DNA of 64,000 nucleotides from Frigidibacter sp. GTDB taxonomy: Bacteria; Pseudomonadota; Alphaproteobacteria; Rhodobacterales; Rhodobacteraceae. A program made the position numbers and the translations under genes. The notes beneath the pieces are model-generated. The model searched no databases, was not told the origin of the DNA, and saw only the letters and a program-made list of their open reading frames with translations. Shown piece by piece: positions 57,391-64,000 of this stretch. The DNA lies in contig NZ_JAUYTT010000008.1 of the NCBI RefSeq assembly GCF_030695035.1, forward strand, positions 124,001 through 188,000. Reading direction: 5' to 3'. Numbering within the stretch: position 1 is the first letter of the stretch; each line of letters starts with the position of its first letter.

Positions 57391-57717
57391 TCAATCCGCG
57401 ATGGCGGCCGGCGGCGTGCCAAGCGTGTCCGCGGTGCCGGTGCCGGTGGTCTGATCGATCACCACGCCGGGCTGCGCGCCGCTAACATTGCCGTCTGCGC
57501 CGATGGTGCCGGTGCTGTCAGCCGCGCCGCCGCCGGTGGCCGGTCCGATATCGCCGGTTGCCGCGGCGGGCGCATCCGTCTCCGGGGCCTCCACCGCTTC
57601 TTCCGTCATCCACCACAAGATCATGGCCACACCGAAGACAACCACCAGCGCGCTGCCGACCAGGGGCGCCCAATGGCGACGCTTCTGCTTTTCGATATTG
57701 GTCTGGGGTGCGGACAT
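57391..57717 (-). CDS. Small membrane-anchored hypothetical protein
   Basis: 108 residues. A basic N-terminus (EKQKRRHW), one membrane helix (~18-36, APLVGSALVVVFGVAMILWWM) and an acidic Ala/Gly/Thr-rich outer domain of low complexity. Start 57717 is fixed by AGGAGA 6 bases upstream. A GGAAC-N16-GGTT sequence lies about 97 bases upstream. Function unknown. Confidence 0.7.
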   Translation of the reverse strand: MSAPQTNIEKQKRRHWAPLVGSALVVVFGVAMILWWMTEEAVEAPETDAPAAATGDIGPATGGGAADSTGTIGADGNVSGAQPGVVIDQTTGTGTADTLGTPPAAIAD

Positions 57718-57813
57718 GGCCGGTCTCCTTCCGTTGAGGCCTTGGCCCCCCGCGGCTCGACAGGGGGCTGGGGCGTGTTTTTGGGGGGGCGCCGTCGCCC
57801 CTTCTGAGGGAAA

Positions 57814-57838
57814 AACCACTTCGGCCGCAATCTGTTCC
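57814..57838 (-). promoter_or_regulatory. EcfG-like promoter candidate for the 57717 gene
   Basis: On the minus strand GGAAC, 16 bases, GGTT. The general stress sigma factor family of alphaproteobacteria recognises GGAAC-N16/17-CGTT (also written GGAAC-N18/19-TT); one -10 base differs. Confidence 0.5.
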
Positions 57839-57909
57839 CTGTGTGGGCCGGAATGTCCGTCCTCATCGGCCAAGCCCTTGCGGAACCTTGTATGCGGCAC
57901 GGTCAGCCG

Positions 57910-57935
57910 GGAACGGAAGCGCTGTGCCGGCGGTT
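57910..57935 (+). promoter_or_regulatory. EcfG-like promoter candidate for the 58047 gene
   Basis: GGAAC, 17 bases, GGTT, about 110 bases before the start codon. Same deviation from consensus as in the divergent candidate. Confidence 0.45.
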
Positions 57936-58046
57936 GTGTCGGCAAGGCCCGTCTTGGGCGCGCCAGCTGGCGCCCGGCATCTGGCCAACCCCTCAGGCGG
58001 AGGTGTCAAAGGGTGCCTTGCCAGCTCATCCAACAAGGAAACTGCG

Positions 58047-58313
58047 ATGCAAACTCCCACCCGACCTGCAGCGCCGCGCGATGGCATCAATTCTCGCGCC
58101 GCGACCAGCACCGTGCCCGCCAAGGCCGGAACCCCACCGACGCCCGAGCAGATCCGCATTGCGGCAGAGCCCGGAGCGGGGGGCCGGCCAGAGATCGCCG
58201 GCACGGGCGCCCCGCGTCCGGCCACCGGCGGGCGTGGCCTGCGGGCAAGCGGCCGCGCACTTGGCATCTTGATCGCGATCCTTCTGGTCCTGTCGGTCCT
58301 CGCGCTGCTTTGA
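58047..58313 (+). CDS. Small hypothetical protein with C-terminal membrane helix
   Basis: 88 residues, not recognised. Pro/Ala/Thr/Gly-rich, apparently disordered N-terminal two thirds (TPPTPEQIRIAAEPGAGG) and a C-terminal membrane helix (ALGILIAILLVLSVLALL), i.e. tail-anchored. AAGGAA is 5-6 bases before ATG 58047. A stress-type promoter candidate stands upstream. Confidence 0.65.
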   Translation: MQTPTRPAAPRDGINSRAATSTVPAKAGTPPTPEQIRIAAEPGAGGRPEIAGTGAPRPATGGRGLRASGRALGILIAILLVLSVLALL

Positions 58314-58334
58314 CGCAGCCACTCACCGGGCAGC

Positions 58335-58372
58335 AAAAAGCCGGCCACCCGCAATGGGGGCCGGCTTGTTCT
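58335..58372. terminator. Terminator between convergent small genes
   Basis: The stem AAGCCGGCC / GGCCGGCTT with T-rich flank on the minus strand (CTTTTTG) and a weaker one on the plus strand, between the 58047 and 58392 genes. Confidence 0.75.
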
Positions 58373-58391
58373 TGTCCTGATCGCCGGCGCG

Positions 58392-58745
58392 TCAGTAGCG
58401 GCCCGGCGGATCGCTGGCGGGGAAGGATTCGTCATTCTCTTCATCCACCTCGTCCCAGTCTTGCGGCGGGTCCTTCATCGCGCTTGGCCCTGCGGCGCGC
58501 ACCGGCTGAAAGCCGTTGATGGCCGCGGGCGAGTTTGCCGCGCGTTGATGCCCGGCCTTGCCGGATGTCGGGGCAGAGACGGATTTGGCGCGCTTGCCAG
58601 AGCTCACCGGCTCAGCTTCGGCATTTTGCGGTCGTGCAAGCAGGCCGACCGGGCTGCGCGGATCGCGGCGACCGGCAGACCAGAACAGCCAGCCGATCCC
58701 GGCCAGTGCCAGCAGGGGCAAAGAGCGGTGCAAGGAGTGTCGCAT
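58392..58745 (-). CDS. Membrane-anchored protein ending in ESFPASDPP motif
   Basis: 117 residues. N-terminal membrane segment (LPLLALAGIGWLFWSAG), a basic Ser/Pro/Ala-rich middle and the C-terminal DEENDESFPASDPPGRY. The ESFPASDPP tail occurs at the ends of many small unrelated bacterial proteins and has no agreed function. Start 58745 has AAAGGTGA. A GGAAC-N16-GGTT sequence lies about 40 bases upstream. Confidence 0.7.
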   Translation of the reverse strand: MRHSLHRSLPLLALAGIGWLFWSAGRRDPRSPVGLLARPQNAEAEPVSSGKRAKSVSAPTSGKAGHQRAANSPAAINGFQPVRAAGPSAMKDPPQDWDEVDEENDESFPASDPPGRY

Positions 58746-58781
58746 CGGATCACCTTTCAGGATGGAAACCTTTGCAGACAG

Positions 58782-58806
58782 AACCCGCGCCAACGCCGGA
58801 CGTTCC
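58782..58806 (-). promoter_or_regulatory. EcfG-like promoter candidate for the 58745 gene
   Basis: On the minus strand GGAAC, 16 bases, GGTT; the -10-like part is about 37 bases before the start codon, a normal leader length. Confidence 0.5.
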
Positions 58807-58889
58807 TTGCAATGCGTGGTTCTGCGCCGAAATCGGCGGCGGTCAGCCTGCGACGCACCAGCGGCGGGGGCGGTGAGGCGAAAGGGTGC

Positions 58890-59765
58890 TCAGGGTGCGA
58901 GGAAGCGCACACCCGGCATCGCCGCGATCTCGGCAACGTCGTGGTCATAGGCCTCGGTGATCTCTTCGACCAGATCCTCGGTCCAGCCGGGCAGCGCCAC
59001 CTCTACCTCCAGCTCTTCTGGCTTGGCAAACTTCGATAGGAAGGCCGACACGATCTTGCGGCGCTGGTCGACATTTGCCGGCGGGTGGCTGGCCAGATAG
59101 CTGTCCAGCCGCTTCAGCCCGTCCTCGGTCATGATGGTCGCCAGCACATCGGTATCGGCCGCCAGCGCAAAATCGGGGCCGACGCCAGCGACGCTCCGCA
59201 GCACCTCGGGCCAGATCAGCGGGGTATCCTCGTTGCACCACAGCGTCAGGGTCCGGCCCGGCGCCGCGGCCAGGATCCGCTGCACCACCGGCGCCCAACG
59301 GATCTGCATCGGCTCGGCCGAGCCCATGAACTCCTCGTAGCTCAGGCCCTTGACGCGCCCCAGCAGCGCCGGGATCAGCGTGGCGGGATTGCGCAGCGCC
59401 ATGTGGAACTCGCATTCGTCATCGGGAAACAGGTTCGACATGGCGGCAACCTTGCGGGCCGCCATCGGGTAGAACGCGCCTTCCGTGATCGCTTTTTGCG
59501 GGATGCAGATGAACAGCTCGTTGCTGAACACCAGACGCTCCACATGATCGGCATCCACCACGGCGTCCAGCAGCACCTCCTGCACTTCGCGGCTGGCGGG
59601 GGCGCCCTTCAGCTTGATCATGGTTTCGCGCAGCACCGGGCGATAGCGGCCGGGGCCGGGCACAATCACGCCCTGCGCGGCCAGCGGCCCCTTGGCGCGC
59701 AAAAGCCCGCGCACCAGACGCTCTTCATCGGTGGAATGTGCCCCGAGGTGATAGACGACCTGCAT
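58890..59765 (-). CDS. Conserved hypothetical protein
   Basis: 291 residues, not recognised. MQVVYHLGAHSTDEERLVRGLLRAKG at the start resembles the Rossmann-like first strand of sulfotransferase-like proteins (YHLGAH, then short loop), with RNPATLIPALL and LTLWCNEDTPLIWPEVL later; the usual PAPS motifs are not clear. Soluble. Probably related to Rhodobacterales proteins of unknown function. Divergent from the ABC permease gene (113 bases). Confidence 0.65.
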   Translation of the reverse strand: MQVVYHLGAHSTDEERLVRGLLRAKGPLAAQGVIVPGPGRYRPVLRETMIKLKGAPASREVQEVLLDAVVDADHVERLVFSNELFICIPQKAITEGAFYPMAARKVAAMSNLFPDDECEFHMALRNPATLIPALLGRVKGLSYEEFMGSAEPMQIRWAPVVQRILAAAPGRTLTLWCNEDTPLIWPEVLRSVAGVGPDFALAADTDVLATIMTEDGLKRLDSYLASHPPANVDQRRKIVSAFLSKFAKPEELEVEVALPGWTEDLVEEITEAYDHDVAEIAAMPGVRFLAP

Positions 59766-59878
59766 TGCCTGTTCCGCCCGTTGTCTTCTGTTATCTTCTG
59801 CTGTGCCCGTGCGTTCTTGTGCCCGCTATATACGGCGATTTCTGGACAGGGAAACGGCATTCCTGTATCGCCTGCGCC

Positions 59879-61564
59879 ATGACAAGCGCCGAGCATCAGA
59901 CCCAGCCGATCCGGCGGCAAGAGGCCCGCGCGGCCGGCGCCGGGCTTTGGTCTGCTGGCGCGGCGCTGATTGCGGCGCTGGTGGCGCTGCCGATCCTGTC
60001 GGTGATCTGGCTGGCCTTCAACCCGACCGAGAATATCTGGCCGCATCTGGTGGCCACTACCCTGCCGCGCTACCTGACCAATACCGCGGTTCTCGCGCTT
60101 GGCACTGGCGCGTTGGCGGCGGCGGTGGGGGCAGGGGCGGCTTGGCTGATCGCGATGTATCGTTTCCCTCTGTCGGGCGCACTGGAGTGGCTCTTGCTGC
60201 TTCCTCTCGCGATTCCGGCCTATGTGGGCGCCTATGCGCTGGTGGATTTCCTGGAGTATTCCGGCCCGGTGCAGATCGCGCTGCGCGAGAGTTTCGGTTG
60301 GGCCTCGTCCCGCGATTACTGGTTCCCGGCGGTCAAGACCCGGGGCGGGGCGGTGGTGGTGCTGGCGGCGGCGCTCTACCCCTATGTCTATCTGCTGGCG
60401 CGGGCGGCCTTCCGCGAACAGCCCGCCGGCGCCTATGAGGTCGCACGCGCCCTTGGCGCCGGGCCGCTGGGGCTGTTCTGGCGCGTCGGTTTGCCGCTGG
60501 CGCGCCCCGCCATCGCTGCGGGCGCCGCCATCGTGATGATGGAGACGGTCGCGGATTACGGCGTGGTCAGCTATTTCTCGGTGCAGACGCTGACCACAGG
60601 TGTGTTCACGACATGGCTGGAGATGGGCAATGCCGGCGGCGCCGCGCAGATCGCCTGCCTGATCCTCAGCCTCGTCTTCGCACTTGTCGCGCTGGAAAAG
60701 CTGTCGCGGCGGCGGCTGCGCTACTACCAGTCAGCGCGCCAGCCGCGGCCGGTGGCGCGGGTGTCGCTGACGGGGATGCAGGCCTGGCTGGCGATGGCAC
60801 TGTGCCTTGTTCCCTTCGTGCTGGGGTTCGTGCTGCCGGTGGCGGTGATGGGCTTCCATGCCGCGGCGAACCCCGAGGCCTGGGTCTCGCCCGGCCTTGC
60901 CCGCGCGCTGATGCATACGCTGACCACCGGCGGCATCGCGGCGGTGCTGACCGTCGCAGCGGCGCTGTTCATGGTCTATGGCGTGCGGCTGACCGGGCGC
61001 GCAACGCCGCGGCTGCTGATGCCCTTCACGGCGCTTGGCTATGCTGCGCCGGGGGCTGTGCTGGCGGTGGGGCTGCTGATTCCCCTCGCCGCGCTCGATC
61101 ACCGGCTGGCAGATGGCTGGCTGGCGCTGACCGGCACCGATCCGGGGCTGATGCTGACCGGCACCGCCAGCGCCATCGTGCTGGCCTATGTGGTGCGGTT
61201 CTTTGCCATCGCGCAGGGGGCGGCGGATGCGGCCTTCGGGCGCGTGTCTCCCTCATTGCCGATGGCGGCGCGCTCGCTGGGTAAGAATGCGGGCGGTGCG
61301 CTGGCCGCGGTCTATTTGCCGCTGATGAAGGGCACCATCGGCTCGGCCCTGCTGCTGGTTTTTGTCGATTGCGTCAAGGAACTGCCGGCGACGATGCTGC
61401 TGCGCCCCTTCAACTATGAGACGCTGGCAACGCGCACGCATGAGAAGGCCAGCCTCGAGAATCTCGGCGACGCCTCACCGGCCGCCCTGCTGGTGATCGC
61501 GGTCGGCCTCGTGGCGGTGGCCTTGCTGGCGCGGGCGAACATCGCACCGGCACGGACAAGGTAA
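59879..61564 (+). CDS. Iron(III)-type ABC transporter permease
   Basis: 561 residues with about twelve membrane helices in two similar halves, as in FbpB/SfuB/AfuB permeases for ferric ions. EAA loops: ...AYEVARALGAGPLGLFWRVGLPLARPAI in the first half and AARSLGKNAGGALAAVYLPLMKGTIGSALLL in the second. The ATPase and binding protein are not in the window. ATG 59879; the frame is open upstream without similarity. Confidence 0.9.
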   Translation: MTSAEHQTQPIRRQEARAAGAGLWSAGAALIAALVALPILSVIWLAFNPTENIWPHLVATTLPRYLTNTAVLALGTGALAAAVGAGAAWLIAMYRFPLSGALEWLLLLPLAIPAYVGAYALVDFLEYSGPVQIALRESFGWASSRDYWFPAVKTRGGAVVVLAAALYPYVYLLARAAFREQPAGAYEVARALGAGPLGLFWRVGLPLARPAIAAGAAIVMMETVADYGVVSYFSVQTLTTGVFTTWLEMGNAGGAAQIACLILSLVFALVALEKLSRRRLRYYQSARQPRPVARVSLTGMQAWLAMALCLVPFVLGFVLPVAVMGFHAAANPEAWVSPGLARALMHTLTTGGIAAVLTVAAALFMVYGVRLTGRATPRLLMPFTALGYAAPGAVLAVGLLIPLAALDHRLADGWLALTGTDPGLMLTGTASAIVLAYVVRFFAIAQGAADAAFGRVSPSLPMAARSLGKNAGGALAAVYLPLMKGTIGSALLLVFVDCVKELPATMLLRPFNYETLATRTHEKASLENLGDASPAALLVIAVGLVAVALLARANIAPARTR

Positions 61565-61613
61565 GCGCGACACTCTTGCAAGGCCGCGCGCCGCGGGCTA
61601 TCTGCGACACCGT

Positions 61614-61689
61614 GCCCCTATAGCTCAGCTGGTAGAGCGTCTGATTTGTAATCAGAGGGTCGGGAGTTCGAGTCTCTCTGGGGGCACCA
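61614..61689 (+). tRNA. tRNA-Thr (anticodon TGT)
   Basis: Acceptor GCCCCTA / TGGGGGC, D arm GCTCAGCTGGTAGAGC, anticodon stem TCTGA / TCAGA with loop TTTGTAA (anticodon TGT), T arm GGGAGTTCGAGTCTCTC and an encoded CCA. 76 bases. Confidence 0.97.
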
Positions 61690-61844
61690 CATCCACTTTG
61701 CCGATAGACACTCCGCCACTGCGCCGCACCGCGGCACCTGACCTTTTGGACAGGATGCGCGCGGGCGCCGTCTGCGCTAAAGTACCTCCAGTCGCAGACA
61801 TTCGGGTGCGCGGCGGTGTTGGTTGCGGTTGGGGAGACGGCGCT

Positions 61845-62096
61845 ATGGCAGACTGGAACAAGGCGGTGCGGCTTGCTCGCGATCAGGGTGGCGCCGATAT
61901 CCTGTCTATCCGCGGCCCCGCACAGGCCGAGGTTCTGATGCGCGCCGACCGTTGGCCCGGTGTCGAGGGCCAGAAGATTTCCGAAGCCCGTCGGATCAAC
62001 CTGTTTGCGATTACCGGCCTTGTCGAGGGCGAAGTCGCCCGCAGTGCTTTTGTTGCCGCCGCGCGGGAAGGTGGCCTGAGGGTGGTGGGGAACTGA
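61845..62096 (+). CDS. Small conserved hypothetical protein
   Basis: 83 residues, not recognised by function. MADWNKAVRLARDQGGADILSIRGPAQAEVLMRADRWPGVEGQKISEARRINLFAITGLV looks like a compact soluble domain. Start placed at 61845 by GGGGAGA 7 bases upstream; the frame is open from the tRNA side. Same strand as the HTH gene that follows. Confidence 0.65.
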   Translation: MADWNKAVRLARDQGGADILSIRGPAQAEVLMRADRWPGVEGQKISEARRINLFAITGLVEGEVARSAFVAAAREGGLRVVGN

Positions 62097-62168
62097 GCCT
62101 TTGGCGCAGTTTCCGCAGGCAGATTATGGCTGAAAACCCCTCTAGCTGAAATATCACTTGCACCCGGC

Positions 62169-62193
62169 GGAACTTTTCGCGAGTAAGTTCGTT
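62169..62193 (+). promoter_or_regulatory. Perfect EcfG-type promoter candidate
   Basis: GGAAC-N16-CGTT, an exact match to the alphaproteobacterial general stress promoter consensus, 27 bases before the ATG of the small HTH gene. Confidence 0.6.
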
Positions 62194-62220
62194 CGTCTAG
62201 CTTACCGACCCGGTGCACCC

Positions 62221-62433
62221 ATGCATGATGACAGGCGCCTTTACAGACCAGACCACCCGCTGACCGCGGCCCGTGGCGCTGCGGGCCTGTCGGTCGAGCA
62301 ACTGGCGCGGATTGCCGACTTTGAACCGACGGTCGTGCGGGCCATCGAAACCCGCTGCCACCGTCCGACGCTGGGGGAGCTCAATGCTCTTGCTCAGGTG
62401 CTGCGGGTCAAGATCGTCGATCTGCGCGAATAG
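62221..62433 (+). CDS. Small helix-turn-helix (XRE-like) protein
   Basis: 70 residues. LTAARGAAGLSVEQLARIADFEPTVVRAIETRCHRPTLGELNALAQVLRVKIVDLRE is a single Cro/XRE-type HTH domain with the usual five helices. No sensor domain. I prefer ATG 62221 over the TTG at 62158, because the stress-type promoter lies between them. It may regulate itself or the RND efflux genes downstream; not shown. Confidence 0.75.
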   Translation: MHDDRRLYRPDHPLTAARGAAGLSVEQLARIADFEPTVVRAIETRCHRPTLGELNALAQVLRVKIVDLRE

Positions 62434-62543
62434 CGCCGCGCCCCCCCGATTCTGGTATAGACTTACATATCCGGCAGATATTGACTCTGCCGCCCGAGCC
62501 ATCACATTCATGTCTCGGAATATATGTCTGGAAGGATCACCCC

Positions 62544-63518
62544 ATGCGAGCCCTGATGCTGACCGCGCTGCTGGCTTTTGCCGCCGCGCTGCCCGCCCGC
62601 GCCGACACGCTGGTGCTGGCGCCGCAAGTGGTGACCGACTGGAAGGCGGTCTCGGGCCGGATCGAAGCGCGGGACACCATTCCGGCGCGGGCGCGGCTGG
62701 GGGGTACACTCATCGAAGTGACGGTGACCGAGGGCGATACGGTGCAGGCCGGCCAGCCGATTGCCGAGATCGAGGATCAGAAACTGGGCTTCCAGATCGG
62801 CGCCATCGACGCGCAGCTGCAGGCCCTGCGCGCGCAGCAGGAGAATGCGCAGGCGGAGCTGACCCGGGGCGAGGAACTGCTGGCCCGCGGTGTCAGCACC
62901 GCGCAGCGGCTGGATGCGCTGCGCACCCAGCTTGACGTGCTGACAGGCCAGATCGCGGCGCAGCAGGCCGAGCGCCAGATGGTGGAGCAGCAGGGGGCCG
63001 AGGGCACGGTTCTGGCGCCGGTATCAGGCCGGGTTCTGGCGGTGCCGCAAACCCGCGGCGCGGTGGTGATGGCGGGCGAGGAAGTGGCGACCATTGGCGG
63101 CGGCGGGTTCTTCCTGCGCCTTGCCGTTCCGGAGCGCCATGCCGCGCTGCTGGCCGAGGGCGCGGCGATTGGCATTGAGACGGCGACGGGCCCGGCGGAG
63201 GGCAATCTGGTCAAGGTCTATCCGCAAATCGAGAATGGCCGTGTGATCGCCGATGTCGATGTGCCGGGGCTGGACGCGGCCTTTGTCGAGGCGCGGGTGC
63301 TGGTCCGCCTGCCGATGGGCAACCGTGAGGCGCTGCTGGTGCCAGAGGGCGCCGTCTCCACCCGTTCAGGGCTCGACTTCGTCCGCGTGGCGGTGGGTGA
63401 GGATATCGTCGAACGCACCGTGGTTCTGGGAGGCGCCCACCAACTGGATGGCGCCGACATGGTCGAGGTTCTGACCGGCCTTGCCGCCGGCGACGCGGTG
63501 GTGACCGGCGATGAGTGA
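62544..63518 (+). CDS. RND efflux periplasmic adaptor subunit
   Basis: 324 residues. Signal peptide 1-20 (MRALMLTALLAFAAALPARA), barrel-sandwich halves (GRIEARDTIPARARLGGTLIEVTVTEGDTVQAGQPIAEIEDQ and GTVLAPVSGRVLAVPQTRGAVVMAGEEVATIGGG), a coiled-coil hairpin between them (AIDAQLQALRAQQENAQAEL...IAAQQAERQMVEQQ) and a membrane-proximal end. Links the pump to an outer membrane channel. Overlaps the pump gene by 8 bases. Confidence 0.92.
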   Translation: MRALMLTALLAFAAALPARADTLVLAPQVVTDWKAVSGRIEARDTIPARARLGGTLIEVTVTEGDTVQAGQPIAEIEDQKLGFQIGAIDAQLQALRAQQENAQAELTRGEELLARGVSTAQRLDALRTQLDVLTGQIAAQQAERQMVEQQGAEGTVLAPVSGRVLAVPQTRGAVVMAGEEVATIGGGGFFLRLAVPERHAALLAEGAAIGIETATGPAEGNLVKVYPQIENGRVIADVDVPGLDAAFVEARVLVRLPMGNREALLVPEGAVSTRSGLDFVRVAVGEDIVERTVVLGGAHQLDGADMVEVLTGLAAGDAVVTGDE

Positions 63519-64000
63519 AGCCCCGTTCCGCGGACCGCTTGGGCTTGCCGGCGGCCTGACCCGCGCCTTCATCCGCTCCTCGCTGACGCCGCTGTTCATC
63601 GTGGCGGCGCTGGCGGTGGGGCTGGTCGCGCTGATCAGCCTGCCGCGCGAGGAGGAGCCGCAAATCTCCGTCCCGATGGTCGACATCCACCTCAGCGCGC
63701 CGGGCCTGCGCGCCGAAGATGCGGTGAAGCTGGTGACCGAACCGCTGGAGACCATCGTCAAGGGCATCTCCGGCGTCGAGCATGTCTATTCGCAGACCGA
63801 TGACGATGGCGCGCTGGTGATGGTGCGCTTTGTGGTCGGCACCGATTCCGACACCGCGATCCTGCGGGTTCATGAGAAGATCCGCGCCAATATCGACCGG
63901 CTGCCGCAGGGCATCCCCGAGCCGCTGGTGGTGGGGCGCGGCATCGACGATGTGGCGATCGTGGCGCTGACGCTAACGGCTGCACCGGGCATCGGCGCAA
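63511..64000 (+). CDS. RND efflux pump permease, 3' end outside window
   Basis: The first 163 residues of an AcrB/MexB-like resistance-nodulation-division transporter: a membrane helix (TPLFIVAALAVGLVALISL), then LPREEEPQISVPMVDIHLSAPGLRAEDAVKLVTEPLETIVKGISGVEHVYSQTDDDGALVMVRFVVGTDSDTAILRVHEKI, the porter domain start. Proton-driven export. Starts inside the adaptor gene's end, so the two are coupled. Substrate unknown. Confidence 0.92.
   Translation, partial: MSEAPFRGPLGLAGGLTRAFIRSSLTPLFIVAALAVGLVALISLPREEEPQISVPMVDIHLSAPGLRAEDAVKLVTEPLETIVKGISGVEHVYSQTDDDGALVMVRFVVGTDSDTAILRVHEKIRANIDRLPQGIPEPLVVGRGIDDVAIVALTLTAAPGIGA

Larger units (their letters stand above)
57718..58046. other. Divergent promoter region of two small genes
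   Basis: No credible gene. Contains GC-rich hairpins (GGGGCG / CGCCCC near 57786-57801) and the two stress-type promoter candidates listed separately, one on each strand. Confidence 0.5.

Overview
The window is a gene-dense, GC-rich chromosomal segment of an alphaproteobacterium, almost certainly of the order Rhodobacterales (a Rhodobacter/Paracoccus-like lineage). Four things support this: a complete RcGTA-type gene transfer agent (GTA) cluster; a CckA-type hybrid kinase whose upstream region has a perfect CtrA box; a recA gene with the GTTC-N7-GTTC type of LexA box known from Rhodobacter; and a pyruvate dehydrogenase E1-beta with its own lipoyl domain. I see no prophage integrase, insertion sequence, CRISPR array, plasmid origin or rRNA.
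Layout. 0-2.6 kb: end of a glycosyltransferase-like gene, then a divergent AraC regulator/SDR oxidoreductase pair. 2.6-6.8 kb: pdhC, pdhB, pdhA and an FtsB-like gene on the minus strand. 6.9-12.8 kb: class I aldolase, FliG homologue, a tiny exported protein, purB, a DUF3445 protein and an unrecognised membrane protein. 13-17.1 kb: glnB-glnA, the divergent bifunctional NAD(P)HX repair enzyme and a Hint-domain protein. 17.2-19.6 kb: tRNA-Leu, trigger factor, isochorismatase-like hydrolase. 19.7-21.1 kb: rpsF-rpsR-rplI with a structured leader. 21.3-23.6 kb: YceI, DoxX and a cytochrome b561-YceI fusion. 24-29.8 kb: fabD, fabG, acpP, a ureohydrolase-like gene, fabF, mltG.
30.1-44.9 kb: the GTA cluster, g1 to g15 with g3.5 and g10.1, all intact and on one strand, followed without a gap by a DUF2793 tail-fibre-like gene. 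Most genes overlap by 1-4 bases. The main gaps lie around the capsid gene and before the tail-tube gene, and each holds a strong hairpin.
45-52.8 kb: PPOX-type protein, degenerate receiver, Crp/Fnr regulator, RsmB-type methyltransferase, cckA, a sulfotransferase-like gene and recA. CckA and RecA are both tied to GTA production or uptake in R. capsulatus, so their position a few kb from the GTA genes is notable. 53-57 kb: alaS, DUF1330, class II glutamine amidotransferase.
57-62.5 kb: small membrane or unknown proteins, an iron-type ABC permease, tRNA-Thr and a small HTH protein. Four GGAAC-N16/17-(C/G)GTT sequences, matching the alphaproteobacterial general-stress (EcfG) promoter pattern, stand in front of four of the small genes; this may be a small undescribed stress regulon. 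62.5 kb to the end: an RND efflux adaptor and the start of its pump.
A dispersed intergenic element (an AAATATCC-like box followed by a GC-rich hairpin) occurs four times, once inside the GTA cluster. No gene family here is clearly new; the most promising undescribed features are regulatory and structural.
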